Source of the DNA: Oscheius dolichura
Lineage: Eukaryota; Nematoda; Chromadorea; Rhabditida; Rhabditidae
Direction of reading: 5' to 3'
DNA: 64,000 nucleotides
NCBI GenBank assembly: GCA_932521035.1
Contig: OW051494.1
Span: 6,496,001-6,560,000 of the forward strand
The translations under genes and the position numbers were made by a program. Shown piece after piece: positions 22,983-36,189 of the stretch (position 1 is its first letter; each line of letters opens with the position of its first letter). The notes under the pieces were generated by a model. That model was not told the DNA's origin and ran no database searches. It saw nothing but the letters and a program-made list of their open reading frames with translations.

Positions 22983-23515
22983 GAATTGCATTAGTGGCCC
23001 GTTCGGTGCCTGTTGTTTACCCCTTCCCCGGCCTCTCGGCCCCCGGCCAAAACATGGTGATCGTCTCCGTAGGAACGCGAACGATCGGATCTCGTCGGGG
23101 GGCGAGAGACAAACTCGCCTGCCCAGACGCCGCCGCCGATTCTTGCGGGCCACCTGCGTGTACAAAGCGCTGACCTCGTCCACTCGATGGGGCCGGTTGA
23201 TTGGGGGTGGTGCAACACGCCCGGCCGTCTCGGAGGGGGCTGCTCTCCATGACCCCATTGTCTCTCATGGCCATCTGCCCGCCGCCGTCCCCCTGCTGCT
23301 CGTCCCGCGGGTGTTGCTGCTCTGCGTGTCTCGCGCCTCTCGTCCCTCTTCTGGTCTCCGAGGATATTGCGTGAGGAGCAGTGGATTAGACGACTCTGCT
23401 CGCCGGCGCCGTCTTCTGGGCGGGTGCTTCCGCCACTCGGGGGGATAAACCGGGGGCAGACGGCTAAAGTATAGTGGAGGACACCTGGGGAACGGCCAGA
23501 AACGGAGTGTTTTAG
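22983..23515 (+). other. GC-rich gap between the ankyrin-like and zinc-finger genes
   Basis: All frames are rather open because of base composition. A protein-like reading exists near 23140-23250 (VQSADLVHSMGPVDWGWCNT), but no consistent splice model connects it. The first exons of the zinc-finger gene probably lie here. Confidence 0.35.
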
Positions 23516-26500
23516 GAGACATACGATTCTCCCCCCTGTGAAGAGGAAAAGACCGAGACAATTGAAGAGGAATCAAGCGAAAAAGATGAGCCCCTGGACT
23601 GGAGCGCCATTATGCAACTCCTCCAGCCGAATGCCAAAAAGGACGAGGAGGTAGTCCCCCGTGGGAATGGCCATCCACCCCCAAACTCTTTTAGACTGCC
23701 GTCACATGTAAGAGGAGTTCTTGCCCGGCCGATGGGCCCCCGCCCAAAAAGGTCAAGGAGGAGCCGGGTGATGGCAGACACTCCTCACCCGCCGCCCATC
23801 CCAGCGGACTCGTCGACAGCAAGGCCAAGAACAAAGTGACATGCCAAGTAGGGACCACCAAGGGAGGAGAAAAGGCATTTGATTCAGATTTGTAAAATAG
23901 AGGTGTGCAACACGGCCCGGCAGAGACACGTCTTCATGGTGCATGTGAAGCAGGACGACATGTACCAGTGTCCCCAGTGCGACTATGTGAACAGCAACAG
24001 CATCTGGGAGGCCAAGAAACACACGGCCCAACACGGAAAGAAGGTCGAGCCGATCAGCAACGAGGACAAGTACAAGAACTCGATCATGTTGTGGAACAGA
24101 AAGTGCTTCCCCGAGTGGAAACAGAAGAGACCCTCGTGGTGGACGGGCAACGAAGAGGAGACTCCGCCCGCCGTGGCGGAGGATTGCACCGAACTAATAC
24201 GGTCACAGATCATCCGGGACACCACCCCAGCCCCACCCGAGTTGACGGATCTCCTCCGAGAACTCAACGGGTACAGCGAGGACGAGTCCATAGTCAAAGA
24301 CGAGGATCGGTCCGATCAGCCACCTCGGCCGGCTCCCGACGGATTAATCATCGATGAGAGGACGTGTAATCTGTGCTGGGAGGAGAGCCGCTACCCGGGG
24401 AGACACATAGCCCAGAAACATCTGAAACGGCCGCTCTACGAGTGTCCGGTCTGCCGGAACTTCGGAAGCTACGAGAGCTGTACTGTTATGAAGCACATAC
24501 ACAAGGTATCCTCCCTGGGAACAGGCCGACAATATAGATTCAGTTGCACCCGGAAGAGACGGAGGCCCTGCCGATAAACAACCTCGATCTCTATGCCGAC
24601 GAGATCCGAGACCTACAGAACAGATGCTTCCCCAATCGGCCGATGAAACTCGTCCGGGCTCGAGACAGTACCCGCCCGAGGGAACGACACAACTGCATGC
24701 TCTGTAAAGCACAGGTATGCCTCTCCTTCGTGTAGATAGAACGAGGTTTATTTTCAGGTGGCCCAGTCTGACAGACAACGGCACGTCTACCACAGGCACC
24801 TGAAGGCCAACCGGATCTTCGAATGTCCTCTGTGCAACTTCTCCTCGAATTACGATGTCCACCGGGTGAAATGGCACATCAAATGGATGCACAAGGACGA
24901 CACCAACCTCGAGCCGATCTCTCACGAAAACAACCACAGGCAACAAATCGACGAACTGAATGAGCAGTGCTTCCCCGGCTGGCAACACCGGAGGAGACCA
25001 TTCTGGTGGCTGGACAACAACGAAAAAGGAGAGTCGAAGCTGGAGGACGAGCAGACCGAAATCTCGGAGGATGGACTAGACACGAAGGAGCCGTCTCCGG
25101 TGGATGAGAACGTGGCCGAAATCAAGGTATCCAACGCCCCGGTGAAGAGGCTCAGCGAGTGGACCTGTCGGGTAGGTGACTGGCAGAAACATCATAATGA
25201 AGAGATTTAGCTGTGTCTCAAAGAGTTCAAACCCACCTCGAACTTCCTGCGTCACGTAGCGAAGGACCACTTGGACATCCCCCTGTTCGCGTGTCCCCTT
25301 TGCGATGAGGGTGGCTCCGCCGAGTCCTACGAAGTCAAGGCTCACCTCGTCAAGGTGGTTCCCCTTCTCTTTTCCAGTAAATAACCAGTGTTTAGGTTCA
25401 CGACGCAGCTCATGTCGAGCCGATCTCCAATATCGAGACCAATTCGGACCATGTCCAACAGAAGTTCCACGAGTGTTTCCCCAACCGGAAGATGAAGCCA
25501 GGCCTCTTTGAACGGAAGAAGGACGCCGCCATTGTGGACGACTGTAAGGTCACCTGCCAGGAATGCTTCCAGGAGATGAAGACCGAAGACAGACAGGTAG
25601 ATACTAACAGGGAAGAGAAGTCATCATCCCATTCAGATCCACGTCTACCGACACCATCTGAAACAGCCTCGTCTCTACGAGTGTCCCATCTGTGACTTCT
25701 CCCACCACGCCTGTTCCAGCGATGTCCGAGCACATATCAAGTACACCCACCGGGATCAGTCGGAAGTCCTCCCCAAGGCTAATCTCCTCCAGCACAGCGA
25801 GGCCATTGCCGAGTGGAACGAACGCTGTTTCCCCGGATGGATCAACAGGAAACTGCCGGCCAGCCATCTCGAGGACTTCAATAGGTGTGACACTCTCTCA
25901 TTCCCGTCTAATTCCCCTTTACAGGTGCCGATTGTGTGAAGAAGAAGTTCGCCAGACGTCAAGACACATCGCCGAGGCCCATCTCCGGATACAGCTGCAT
26001 GTCTGCCCCCTGTGTGACTACGGCGCCCCCGAGTCCCGCTTAGTCAAGCGACACATCAAGAACCACCACAACGAGGATGTAAGACCCTTGGAGACACGGG
26101 AATAAACGAGCATTTTAGGACCTGGAGCCGATCGCCAACGTGGTTGCCAGGAGGGCCGACTTCAGCGCCCTGCACGACAAATGCTTCCCAGGGCGGCCGA
26201 AGCGGCTGTCGAATATAACCATTTCGGACGAGGGACGACGGACCAAGTGCAAACTGTGTTCGTCGGCGGTGAGCAGGAAGAAGAGACTGTCACACACCCT
26301 CGAGAAGCACATGGACAAGCCCGGCTGGGGGTGGGTTATCTCGATTAGAATAAATAGAAGGGGCCTGTTTCAGCTGTTCGGCCTGCGACTTCACCCACGA
26401 CTTCGACGAGGCCGTCGTCCTCCAACACATAAAGTCGGCACACGCCAGCCGGAAGAAGAAGACCCGGGTGGTGTGTCTGGCGCTGGACTTCTTCGACGAG

Positions 26501-26566
26501 GTCCAGTCGATGGGATTGACCTGCTTCCCCGACTGGATCATAGACTCGAAGACGCCCTTCCAATGA
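23516..26566 (+). CDS. Seven-unit zinc-finger protein with repeated Cys-Phe-Pro motif (5' end not found)
   Basis: Eleven exons join in frame: 23516-23650, 23695-23847, 23888-24505, 24544-24714, 24758-25171, 25211-25354, 25396-25596, 25637-25884, 25925-26078, 26119-26330 and 26374-26566, 880 residues. After an acidic lead (EEEKTETIEEESSEKDEP) there are seven tandem units. Each has a CxxC...HxxxH finger with a short loop, a C2H2-like finger (YECPVCxF...HI...H), a linker usually containing LEPIxN, and then a conserved CFPxW or CFPxR motif. CFP occurs in every unit (RKCFPEW, NRCFPNR, EQCFPGW, HECFPNR, ERCFPGW, DKCFPGR, LTCFPDW). The paired fingers suggest nucleic-acid binding (inference). I do not recognise this architecture. 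Introns often fall inside a unit. Confidence 0.8.
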
Positions 26567-26658
26567 CCGTATCCTCCTCGGCAACCGTAACCCACGGGTC
26601 TATCTATGTCTATCCTCCCCTCTCCTCCTTTCTCATTCCCCCAACCGTGTCATTAGAT

Positions 26659-26670
26659 AATAAATTTATT
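26659..26670. terminator. Palindromic poly(A) signal shared by convergent genes
   Basis: AATAAATTTATT reads AATAAA on both strands. It lies 93 nt after the zinc-finger gene stop (+) and immediately after the guanine deaminase stop (-), so the two convergent transcripts probably overlap or abut here. Confidence 0.65.
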
Positions 26671-27640
<970 letters not shown>

Positions 27641-27882
27641 ATTTCGAGAAGGGGAGAGAATGAGAGGGGGCAGGCAGGGCAAGGAGGCGGGACACGCGTG
27701 TCTCTGCCTGCAGATAACGAGCGCCCCTATCACAAAACAGCGGTTTTGCGTCTTTGGAGGTCGGCGAACGACGACTTTCCTTGTTTCTAGGAGCTGTCTC
27801 GAGATGATAAATAAAAGAAAATAAGGAATAGAGGCATCTCTTTATAGTTGCTATGCTTTATGTATCAGTTAGGTACGAGTCC

Positions 27883-29946
27883 CTAGGCGAGGCCCTTCTT
27901 CATCTCCACGAGTACGGCGACCATCTCGGCCGGTCTCTCCTCGCCCATCTCCCTCTGAACCAGTTCCTCCATCGCGGCCACCTCCTTCTTCCAAAACTCC
28001 TTGTCCAGTTGGATGAGTTGGCCCAGCTGTTCCGACAGTCCGTTCAGGTTCAGCTTGGCCGGCAGCTGTCCCACCGGCGTGGCCACCGCCTCCGTCTGTC
28101 CCTGGCTCGTGACGCGGTTAAAGATCCACTCCAAGACGCGAATGTTCTCTCCGTAGCCGGGCCAGATGGCCCGTCCCTGGTCGTCCGATTGATACCAGTT
28201 GACGTGGAATGTCGGCGGCACCTTCTTGCCCTTGCCGATGGACATCCAGTGACTCACGTAGCGGGCAAAGTTATACGACATAAACGGCCTCATGGACATC
28301 GGGTCGTGAACCAGCTCCTTGCTCTTCATGTCCGAGACGCTGCCCACCTGGGTACGCATCGTGGCCGCCAGGGTGACTCCAGCTTGCCACGTGTTGCTCT
28401 GCATGACGAGGGGAAAGGCATCTGGACGACGACTGCCCCAGATGTAGGCCGAGATGGGCACGAGGTTGCCATCCCACTCCGGGTGGACATTGGGAGCTGC
28501 CGAGGTGGAGGCCGTGAAGCGGCAGTTCGAGTGGGACAGCGGCTGGCCCGGCTTCCACTGCTCGCCCTTCCAGTTCAACACCTGCTCGTCCTTCTCCAGG
28601 GTGTTCTCCAGCCCGCTCCACATGAAACGGCCTTTATTCGTCGAGGCGGCATTCACCAGCAGGCTGTTTCTCTTTATCATCTGAACTCGTTCTGTTACTA
28701 GAAAAAGAAGTGTCCGACCTCGATGACGTTCTTTCCCGAGTCGCTCTTCACATCCGAGGCGATGCCGAACATTCCATTCTCGGGAGCCATGGCACAGAGG
28801 ACGCCGTTCTTGTTGAACCTGAGCCAAGTGATGTCGTCTCCGAGAATCTTCAGTTTCCATCCAGGAAGAGTGGGAATCATCGTGGCCAGTACTGGAATAT
28901 GTTCTGATGGACTGTGACCAGCCAACTAACCAGTTTTCCCAACGCCGGAAGGGGTCGAGAAGCAGAAGAATATCTCCTTTCCGTCCGGGTTAGTCAGTGA
29001 GAGGAGCGCCGCATGCTCGGCCAGCCAGCCCTCCTTCCATCCCAGGTAGGAGCCAATGCGCAGGGCCAGACACTTCTTGCCGAGGAGGGAGTTGCCCCCG
29101 TAGCCGGATCCGTAGGAGAAGACTTCCAACTCGGGAAGACGGTGGGCAATCAGGATACGGTCCGTATCACACAGCCACTGAAGACAGACGTTTATAAAAA
29201 ATATGAATAGAATACAATACCCCGTGGACAGTGGGACGATGGATGGGACGAGGACAGCCGACGGAATGAACACAACGGACGAAGGGGCCGGCGGCCAGCG
29301 AGTCCCAGACGGAAGAGGACACGCGGGTCACAATGCTCATGTTGATGACAACATAGGGTGAGTCAGTTAGTTGGACGGCATTCTTCGAGTAGAGTCCGGC
29401 AATGGGTCCCATCGAGAAGGGCACCACGAACATCGTCCGGCCCCTCATACAGCCGGGGAAGCGGTTGCGCATCTCCACGTCCAGCTGGCTTCGCGACATC
29501 CACCGGGCCAGTTCGCATTCGGTCGTCGACGACCGGGCCGCCTCCACTTCTCTGCGGTCGGCAGTGGACACAAAAGTCTGTTTCTCAACACGGGCCGTAT
29601 CACGGGGATCAGTACGGGACAGGTAGACATTCTCATAGGCCGATAACTTCTCCAGGACTCCTGATATTTCTGTTGTCTGTTGACCAAGATAGTGGTTACC
29701 TTGTTTGACGAGCAGCTCTCGAAGAGAGTTGCCTTCAAAGACGGACCCGTTGCAGAGCCAGATAGCCGAGGGACACATGATGGCAGCCTGGGAGACGACG
29801 AAGTTCAGCACGGCCGGCGGTAGCCATTTCGGGTCGCCCTGGAGGACGGGTACCTCTCCCAGTTTGGGAACAAAAAGGCTCGTCCGCGGATAGAAACTTG
29901 GCGGGGAAGACCTCGTGGGACAGCGGGCACACTTGATTTCTTCCAT
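27883..29946 (-). CDS. Phosphoenolpyruvate carboxykinase (GTP), divergent
   Basis: Five exons join in frame: 29946-29700, 29660-29221, 29177-28931, 28891-28719 and 28680-27883, 634 residues, normal for GTP-PEPCK. The family converts oxaloacetate plus GTP to phosphoenolpyruvate. Family blocks: YLSRTDPRDTARVE, RFPGCMRGRTMFVVPFSMGP, LTDSPYVV, FSYGSGYGGNSLLGKKC, PSGVGKTVLATMIPTLPGW, ILGDDITWLRF, NCRFTAS, SRRPDAFPL, TFHVNWYQSDDQGR and WPGYGENIRVLEW. The usual P-loop PSACGKTN reads PSGVGKTV, so the reactive cysteine is missing; FGGRRP reads WGSRRP and GVAPGTS reads GIASDVK. Those changes fall at or near active-site loops, so activity may be altered. The N-terminus has a CxxC (IKCARC). Confidence 0.9.
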
Positions 29947-30246
29947 TGGCAGCCGGCTCCGGGAAGGACAGTCAGTAAATGAACGGGAACAAGGCGCTCC
30001 GGGGGATTAGCAGGATCAGCTGTATTTGCTGGAGAAAACATAAGATATACCGCTTATCTTATGAGCTCATCCGCTTTGCACCTGTTCAGCCGAACAGAAC
30101 TTTAACACGAGACCCGCCCAATTTGAATACTTCCCATTCGAAAAGGCGCCCGTCTCGAATAAAGTCTACATTAACTCGCAAAACACAATAAAAAGAGTAC
30201 TGTAGCCAAGAATATTTATTTGTTTGACCGTACTCCTCCTGCCCGT

Positions 30247-31077
30247 TCACTTCCTCCTCTTCTCCCTCGCGTCGTGTAGAGTGGCGGTAACCGACATGAT
30301 GGACTTCTCGCTTCTCGTAAAGTTATTATGGTCATCCACCTGGAAGGCACTCACGGAACAGGGCGGCAATTTTGAACGGGCTTCCAGGAGGCTCTGAGGC
30401 TGACGGAATGCCTGGTTGTTGGCCAGGACAGCCACCGAGGAGTCGGCCACGATCAGGGTAGGGCTAAAGGAAGATGGATGAGAGGAAATGGGAGAGAGGC
30501 TACCCCTCGAGGCTCTGGACGATATGCTGGGTGACGATGTGGATGCGGTCGGTGAATTCGATGAGAGACTCGGAGAGGGTGTCCACAACCGGCACGATGG
30601 GACGATAGCCTTCAAAGACGGGGAAGCCCAGCTGGGAGAAGTCTCGCGGGAAGAGGGACCGGAACGGGGAGGCCGTCAGCTGGGACCAGGCCTGGAGGCC
30701 GTTCTCCACGAAGATGTAGCAGGGCATCTTGAGGGCCTTGACGATGGCGGCCGCCGTCTGGACACTGCGGTGCTCGGGACTGGAGAAAATGGCCACCGGC
30801 TTGATGGCCGCCAGACGGATCGTCTTCCCGGTCAGCTGGCCGACAACTTCGCCGTGCTCCGTCAGGGGAGGATCCACCGCCAGATGGGAGGGCGGTCGCC
30901 GCGGGATGCTTGGCGGCATGTTCATGTCGTAGGGACGGTAGGTGAGGCCGTCGTAGCAGAGACGGAGCCACGAGGGAAAGGCATCCGAGAGCGACTCGCC
31001 GGGGGTTACTGTAGAAGAGGTTCTTGAAGCGGAGAAGAACAGAATAGGCTACCGTATACGAGGAGGCGATCAGCCAT
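30247..31077 (-). CDS. Histidine-phosphatase-fold protein of the TULA/UBASH3 type, catalytic histidines missing
   Basis: Three exons join in frame: 31077-31053, 31008-30504 and 30463-30247, giving 248 residues. The region PPSIPRRPPSHLAVDPPLTE, FSSPEHRSVQTAAAIVKAL and EGYRPIVPVVDTLSES matches the C-terminal phosphatase domain of TULA proteins, without UBA or SH3 domains. The family's N-terminal RHGE is VTPGE here and the second histidine of VAH is aspartate (LIVADSS). Because these two histidines carry out catalysis, the product is predicted to be an inactive pseudophosphatase. The tail is basic (EKRRK). A minus-strand AATAAA lies near 30216. Confidence 0.85.
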
Positions 31078-33567
31078 GGCCACACCGATAGATACAATGG
31101 TTTCCAGGAAATGGCGGATTTGTCAATGAACACGTTCTAGTCACGTGCTGACCTGTGCGAGAGGATGAGCGGGTACGGTAGCGCGGGGGGACATTGCCGC
31201 GGGTGACGCAGAAAAACAACTATAGCACGCGGGGAGAGTGACCAATCGAAGATGACGGTTGCATTGGAGCGGGAGCGGAAAAAGACGACACGTGACTCTC
31301 ACTCTCTCTCTCTCTCTCGGCCGCTCTCTTCCCTATTTAGAGAGCCCCTTCTACCGTATTCCCTCTCTGTTTAAATGGCATCTATCACAAAGTGTATACC
31401 GCTGGGGAGAATAAGTAGGGGAGAGAACAGGCTGACCTCTGCCCCCAGCTGATAAGGGCGGCAGGGGAGGGGTGCCCCCTTCGGCCAGCGCTCTTCCCCA
31501 TCCCCGCGCGGTTCCCTCGCGCAATAATTGGCTCGCTTTTTTCACTATCAGCGGGCGGGTTGGCCCCTTGCCAAAACGCTGACAGCCGCCTGACCTTGTC
31601 TCCTCCTCTCGAAACGGCCTGCTCCCTCGCGTCGCGCTCCCCGCCCCCCGTACTGCCTTCCTCTTTGACTTTCTGCGTCTCCTCCACTTGCCTAATCTTT
31701 TGACCCTTCCGAAAGCCTCTGACTGTCCATTTTTTGCCTACTATTTTCTCTGTTGACACGCCTCCTCTGACCGCGCTTTTTGGTTCCCTGCTCACGAGGG
31801 CTGCAGCGGCCTTGCACCTCTTGTTGTTCATCTACAATTCGATCGATACATCGATTGATCTCGTGGTGGTCATCTCCTGGTGGTCGCCGACCTTAACCGC
31901 TATCGGACCTACTTTCTATCACCCCCATCACACCCTTCCTGACCCCGAATCGGGGTTACTGTAACCCCAACCCATCTACCCTACCCGGAATTTCTTTCGA
32001 CTCTCTCTCATTCCGGTAGTTGCTTTGTTTGTTTTATGCTCCACGTGACTCGTAGTATTTCCAAAATATGTCTAAATATATCTGCGAAAGAGGATAATCT
32101 CCCCCATATGTTCTTGATGCTCTTGTGAATCACCCCCCAAATGATAATTGCCTTATGGTATTAAATCCTTCCCACGCCACCCAGCCAGGTGGCCCATTTT
32201 TCTCGCGTGTTCTCGCCCACTTCCTCATAGCCTCAAGAACTTCAAGGAAGCCCGTAATACGTTTTGTGTAATAGAATGAAAAATCAAAAAGAAACACACA
32301 GTGGTCTATTGAAACGGTGCCAATCGTGATCAATGATGCTTATAGGTTGATCGTGGGCCTGTCAACACTGGCCACTGGGTCATTTGCATAGCCGCTCGAC
32401 CTTCTCCGCTTTGCCATCTTATGTTTCGCCGAGCCGTTCAAATTCTTCTACCCCATTACATATTCTCTACATTCTCGAGTCACAGTAGATAATACATTCC
32501 TTTTTCTATCTCTTTCACTAAAAAGATTTCCACTAGATATATTTACAACAAACAGTAATATTTATCATATGTGTCTATTCATGCGATTGAAGCCTTACGA
32601 GGAAATAGAAGCACTACTTTTTTTCTATATCTAGTTACACGCATAATGACCTTTGCGAACTTGACCTCACCGACGTCATGGGTCAGTATGTTTTGTGTCA
32701 TGGCAGTGTGCCAGTTCCCACGTGTTGCTCATAAGAGGGCTATCGGGATATTTGTTGACCGCTGACTTACAGAAACCAAAAACTGATTGTATTGTAATTA
32801 GCCCATATCCCCCAATTGACTCTACTCTCTATTACCTTTACTATTCAATTTTTGAGGAAGCTATTCTTCCATTTACTCAAAAAACACGCTGTTTGTTCTG
32901 GGCAAACATTCAAAGCCGTTCATTGAAACCACGTGATTTACAATTTTGTTGCTGAATAGAAAATGAAGCGAAATGGATTCGCCTGAATGGCTAACGGGTG
33001 GTCTGATTGTGACTGATGGGATATATGATAACTTTCGAGTCTCCCTGACCAGGTGAGAAGTTTCCTCTCTGGTTCTTGGATATCGATTGTACCTTTCCAA
33101 CAATATATCAATATAAGATAAACGATTTTTCGCTGGAACCAAAGCAGCCTCGCTCGCTTTGTTATATTTATTCATGATTTCGGGTGCGTTCCGAGTACAG
33201 GCGCCCTAATATGCAGCCTTCCCTATTACTATCCGGATCATGTCACTAACATCCTCATACGGTCTCCTTGCCACTTACCACGAGTCAAGCTACACTTGCT
33301 CGCCTCTAATACCACTTTATTTATATTTTATTAGATACACTCTGGCTCACCGGGTACCGCCTTTCCGTCGCGGCTCGTCCGACTATCCCAGGTTAGCGAC
33401 TGATATGATTAGACTCCACATTCGACACTTGTATGGGGAGACTGCTTGAGTCGCTAGTCAACAAATTTCTCAATTTACAGGGTAACTACCGAGGGTAGTG
33501 TTGGTGATGACAGCTGGACACTTCACCCTTTTAATGTAGAGATTACCGTGGTAATTTCAGCTTCTCA
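31078..33567. other. 2.5 kb intergenic region
   Basis: No supported gene. It holds a CT microsatellite at about 31301-31318 and two near-palindromes around 31944-31970 (ccccgaatcgggg and ggggttactgtaacccc). It probably contains the promoters of the TULA-like gene and of the downstream RNA-binding protein gene. Composition changes from GC-rich to AT-rich across it, at about 32 kb. Confidence 0.5.
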
Positions 33568-35213
33568 ATGAACATGACACCAGGACAAAACCAGCAGTAC
33601 AGCAACAACAACAACACTGGTGGCTACGGACAGAGCCTACCTCGTACAAACTATTACCAGTCGGTGAGTAAAGCCTGTCCAGCTTACTCTTGATCATTTG
33701 CAGGTACACAGCGGTGCAGGTGGCAACCGCGGGATGGTAGGAGGGTATACCAATGGGAATGGGGAAAGACGACACATGGGTGGAGGCGGGGGAAGAGATG
33801 GTACACCGTTACAGGACGGCGCTCCCCTCAGCTCGGTATGTTCCCTGTCTGACTATTTCAACTGGAGATTATTTACAGACTAACCTTTACATAAGGGGGT
33901 TACCGCCGGATACAACCGATGAAAGCCTGCGAAGAATGTGTGAGGAATATGGAGTAATCGCTTCAACCAAGGTATTTCCATATTTTGCCTTTATTTTATT
34001 GATTTTAGGCGATAATGGATAAAACAACCGGGAACTGCAAAGGATACGGTTTCGTGGACTTTGAATGCCGCGAAGACGCTACAAAAGCAGTCGAAGGCCT
34101 GTATTCCCGTGGGATTCAAGCTCAAATGGCCAAGGTATGTTTCCATTTACAATTTAGTCTCAATTTCTAACAGAAGGGGATGATTTCCCTCATTGAGAAC
34201 TAACTTTTAAGTAGTATTTTACAGCTTCAACAACAAGAACAAGACCCTACCAACTTATATATTGCCAATCTTCCGACTCACTACAATGAGCAGATGCTAG
34301 AGAATGTGCTTTCTGCTTATGGCCAGGTCATTTCCACTAGAGTACTTCGAAATGCAGATGGACTAAGCCGTGGAGTTGGTTTTGCTCGTATGGATTCCAA
34401 GGTTGGTTATATCCTTGAATCGAAGAAAACGATTTTTGTAGGAAAAGTGTGAAGAAATAATTGAAGCTTTGAACGGGAGAAGGCTTCCGGAAATGAAGGA
34501 CACGATGCCGCCACTTTTGGTGAAACAAGCAGACACCGGACGGAAGACAAGCAGGAAACGTAGCGATATGTCTTTCGACATGGGAATGTTCCAAGCACAG
34601 GTACGGTATTTCTTATAATGTGTGGTTCAATACTTTTCTGCGGGTCGGTACACGTTTTCTTTACAGCAACATTATCTGCCACAAGACTATTTACGTGGAA
34701 TGGGAGGCATGCACCACATGTACGGACCCCAATTTGTGAACTACGCAATGGGTTACCAACCCGTTGGAGGTGGCTATGCCCGTACGTTTTCACCTATATT
34801 CCATTCAGTTTGTGTAGTTGAAATACGTATTGCTTTTAGCTAACGTCAGCCAGGGACAATATGACAGCGGAGTAAATTCGGTCGTCAGCCAAATGGGAGG
34901 TCTTCATATTGGCGGAGGCGGGGGTGGTGGACAAGAAAGTGTCTACATGTACAATCAACCCCAAACCTCGTACAAACCCCAATATTACATGGAACAACAC
35001 AGAAAGGTAGGAGCTCTTCTGGTGGGTGCATATGCAAAACTATAGGTCAACGCTCCCGTAAATAACAACCAGCACAACGCTTATGGGCAGATGCAAGGAG
35101 CGGGTGACGGGCACAGTGAACAGCAGCAAATGTACATGCAAAAGCAATTGTCTCAGGTAATTTGCGCTTTTCTTTCTTTATTCTGAAAATATTTTCAGTC
35201 ACAACAACAATGA
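33568..35213 (+). CDS. RNA-binding protein of the RBMS / SUP-26 / Alan-Shepard type
   Basis: Ten exons join in frame: 33568-33663, 33704-33835, 33879-33971, 34009-34134, 34225-34401, 34442-34600, 34667-34781, 34840-35006, 35046-35156 and 35199-35213, giving 396 residues. Two RRMs: the first has [20 protein letters not shown] and KGYGFVDFE, the second [19 protein letters not shown] and RGVGFARMD. Spacing and sequence fit the RBMS family, which binds AU-rich single-stranded RNA and controls translation and stability. The flanks are Gln/Asn/Gly-rich, with a nine-glycine patch ([11 protein letters not shown]). The ATG lies 7 nt after a TTTCAG acceptor. Confidence 0.93.
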
Positions 35214-36189
35214 AGATCTCTCTAAATCACCGTTTGTTCTATGACCCCTTCCGAGCCTTTTTATCGTTGTACTCATAGGAAACAATTTTCCCCTTTGGGT
35301 GCATTTCTATGTACGTTATAGGTGAGAATGCGTACCCATTTCATATTTACCCATGTTGCTAGAATGTGAATGAGCAGCGGGCGTTTTGTTCTTGTTTCCC
35401 CCTTGTTCACTCGCCCCTTTCATCCCTTTACTCCTCGGGCTGAAATGTTTGTTACTGCAACAGGTAGTATACGCTCACCGTATCTGGGTTGCTTTTTATA
35501 GGTAGGCGGTGGCAATCACTTTGTACAGGCACCTTTCTTCCCTTGTTGATTTCCGATATTATGTAATCTCATTCATCTGCTCCGGGTCCACGAACCCCGG
35601 CGTTTATTCTGTGTCTTACACTTTGCTCTCTTGAACCTGGTTCAACCACTCCTGTACATTATTATTGTATTACTTGTTGAAATGCGCACTCATCCCAGCT
35701 AACCATTATATGTGCCTTCAACCAGATGCCCTGTAATAATTATCTCCTCAATTTTCTATGTTTGATTGTGTGAAATGTGCTGCCCCTTCCCCTGTATATA
35801 TCCAGATAATATAAAGATGATAATCATTATATTCGATGTTTTTCTATACAAAGGGAGGGTATAACATATGCAGATGGGTAGAAACATGTTGGGTCTCACC
35901 AAAAGTAAAGGAAGAAATTATTCAATGTAAAAACGGCGCGTTTTACAGTCAAATTGTAGCTGAGCCTGTCTTGTAACTGTTTTGAATAAAGAGGAGCGTA
36001 CTGCCGAGAGTTTACGAGTGCAGGGGATCGAACTGTCGTACCGCGAACAAAGTGCGGGAAATGGCGGGAAATACGCAATTTGAAAAATGACCACCAATAA
36101 CCCCTTCTTTTGCGAGTTATTTTCCTTTTGCTCAAAACTGTTACTTGTTATGTTACATAAATGTATCAACCACTTATTTCCAGAGTTTT
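35214..36189 (+). other. Probable long 3' UTR plus promoter region
   Basis: AT-rich after the SUP-26-like stop, with no open frame worth calling. No clear AATAAA is seen before about 35.85 kb, so a long 3' UTR is likely for the RNA-binding protein. The last part leads to the Timeless start, which sits just after a TTTCCAG acceptor. Confidence 0.4.

Noticed and set aside
27853..28701. 282-codon plus-strand ORF over the PEPCK 3' exon
   Set aside because: Antisense shadow of a conserved PEPCK exon; no motif of its own.
35990..36060. Possible tRNA on the minus strand (GTTCGATCCCC looks like a T-loop)
   Set aside because: The surrounding bases do not form a T-stem, and no acceptor or anticodon arm can be drawn.
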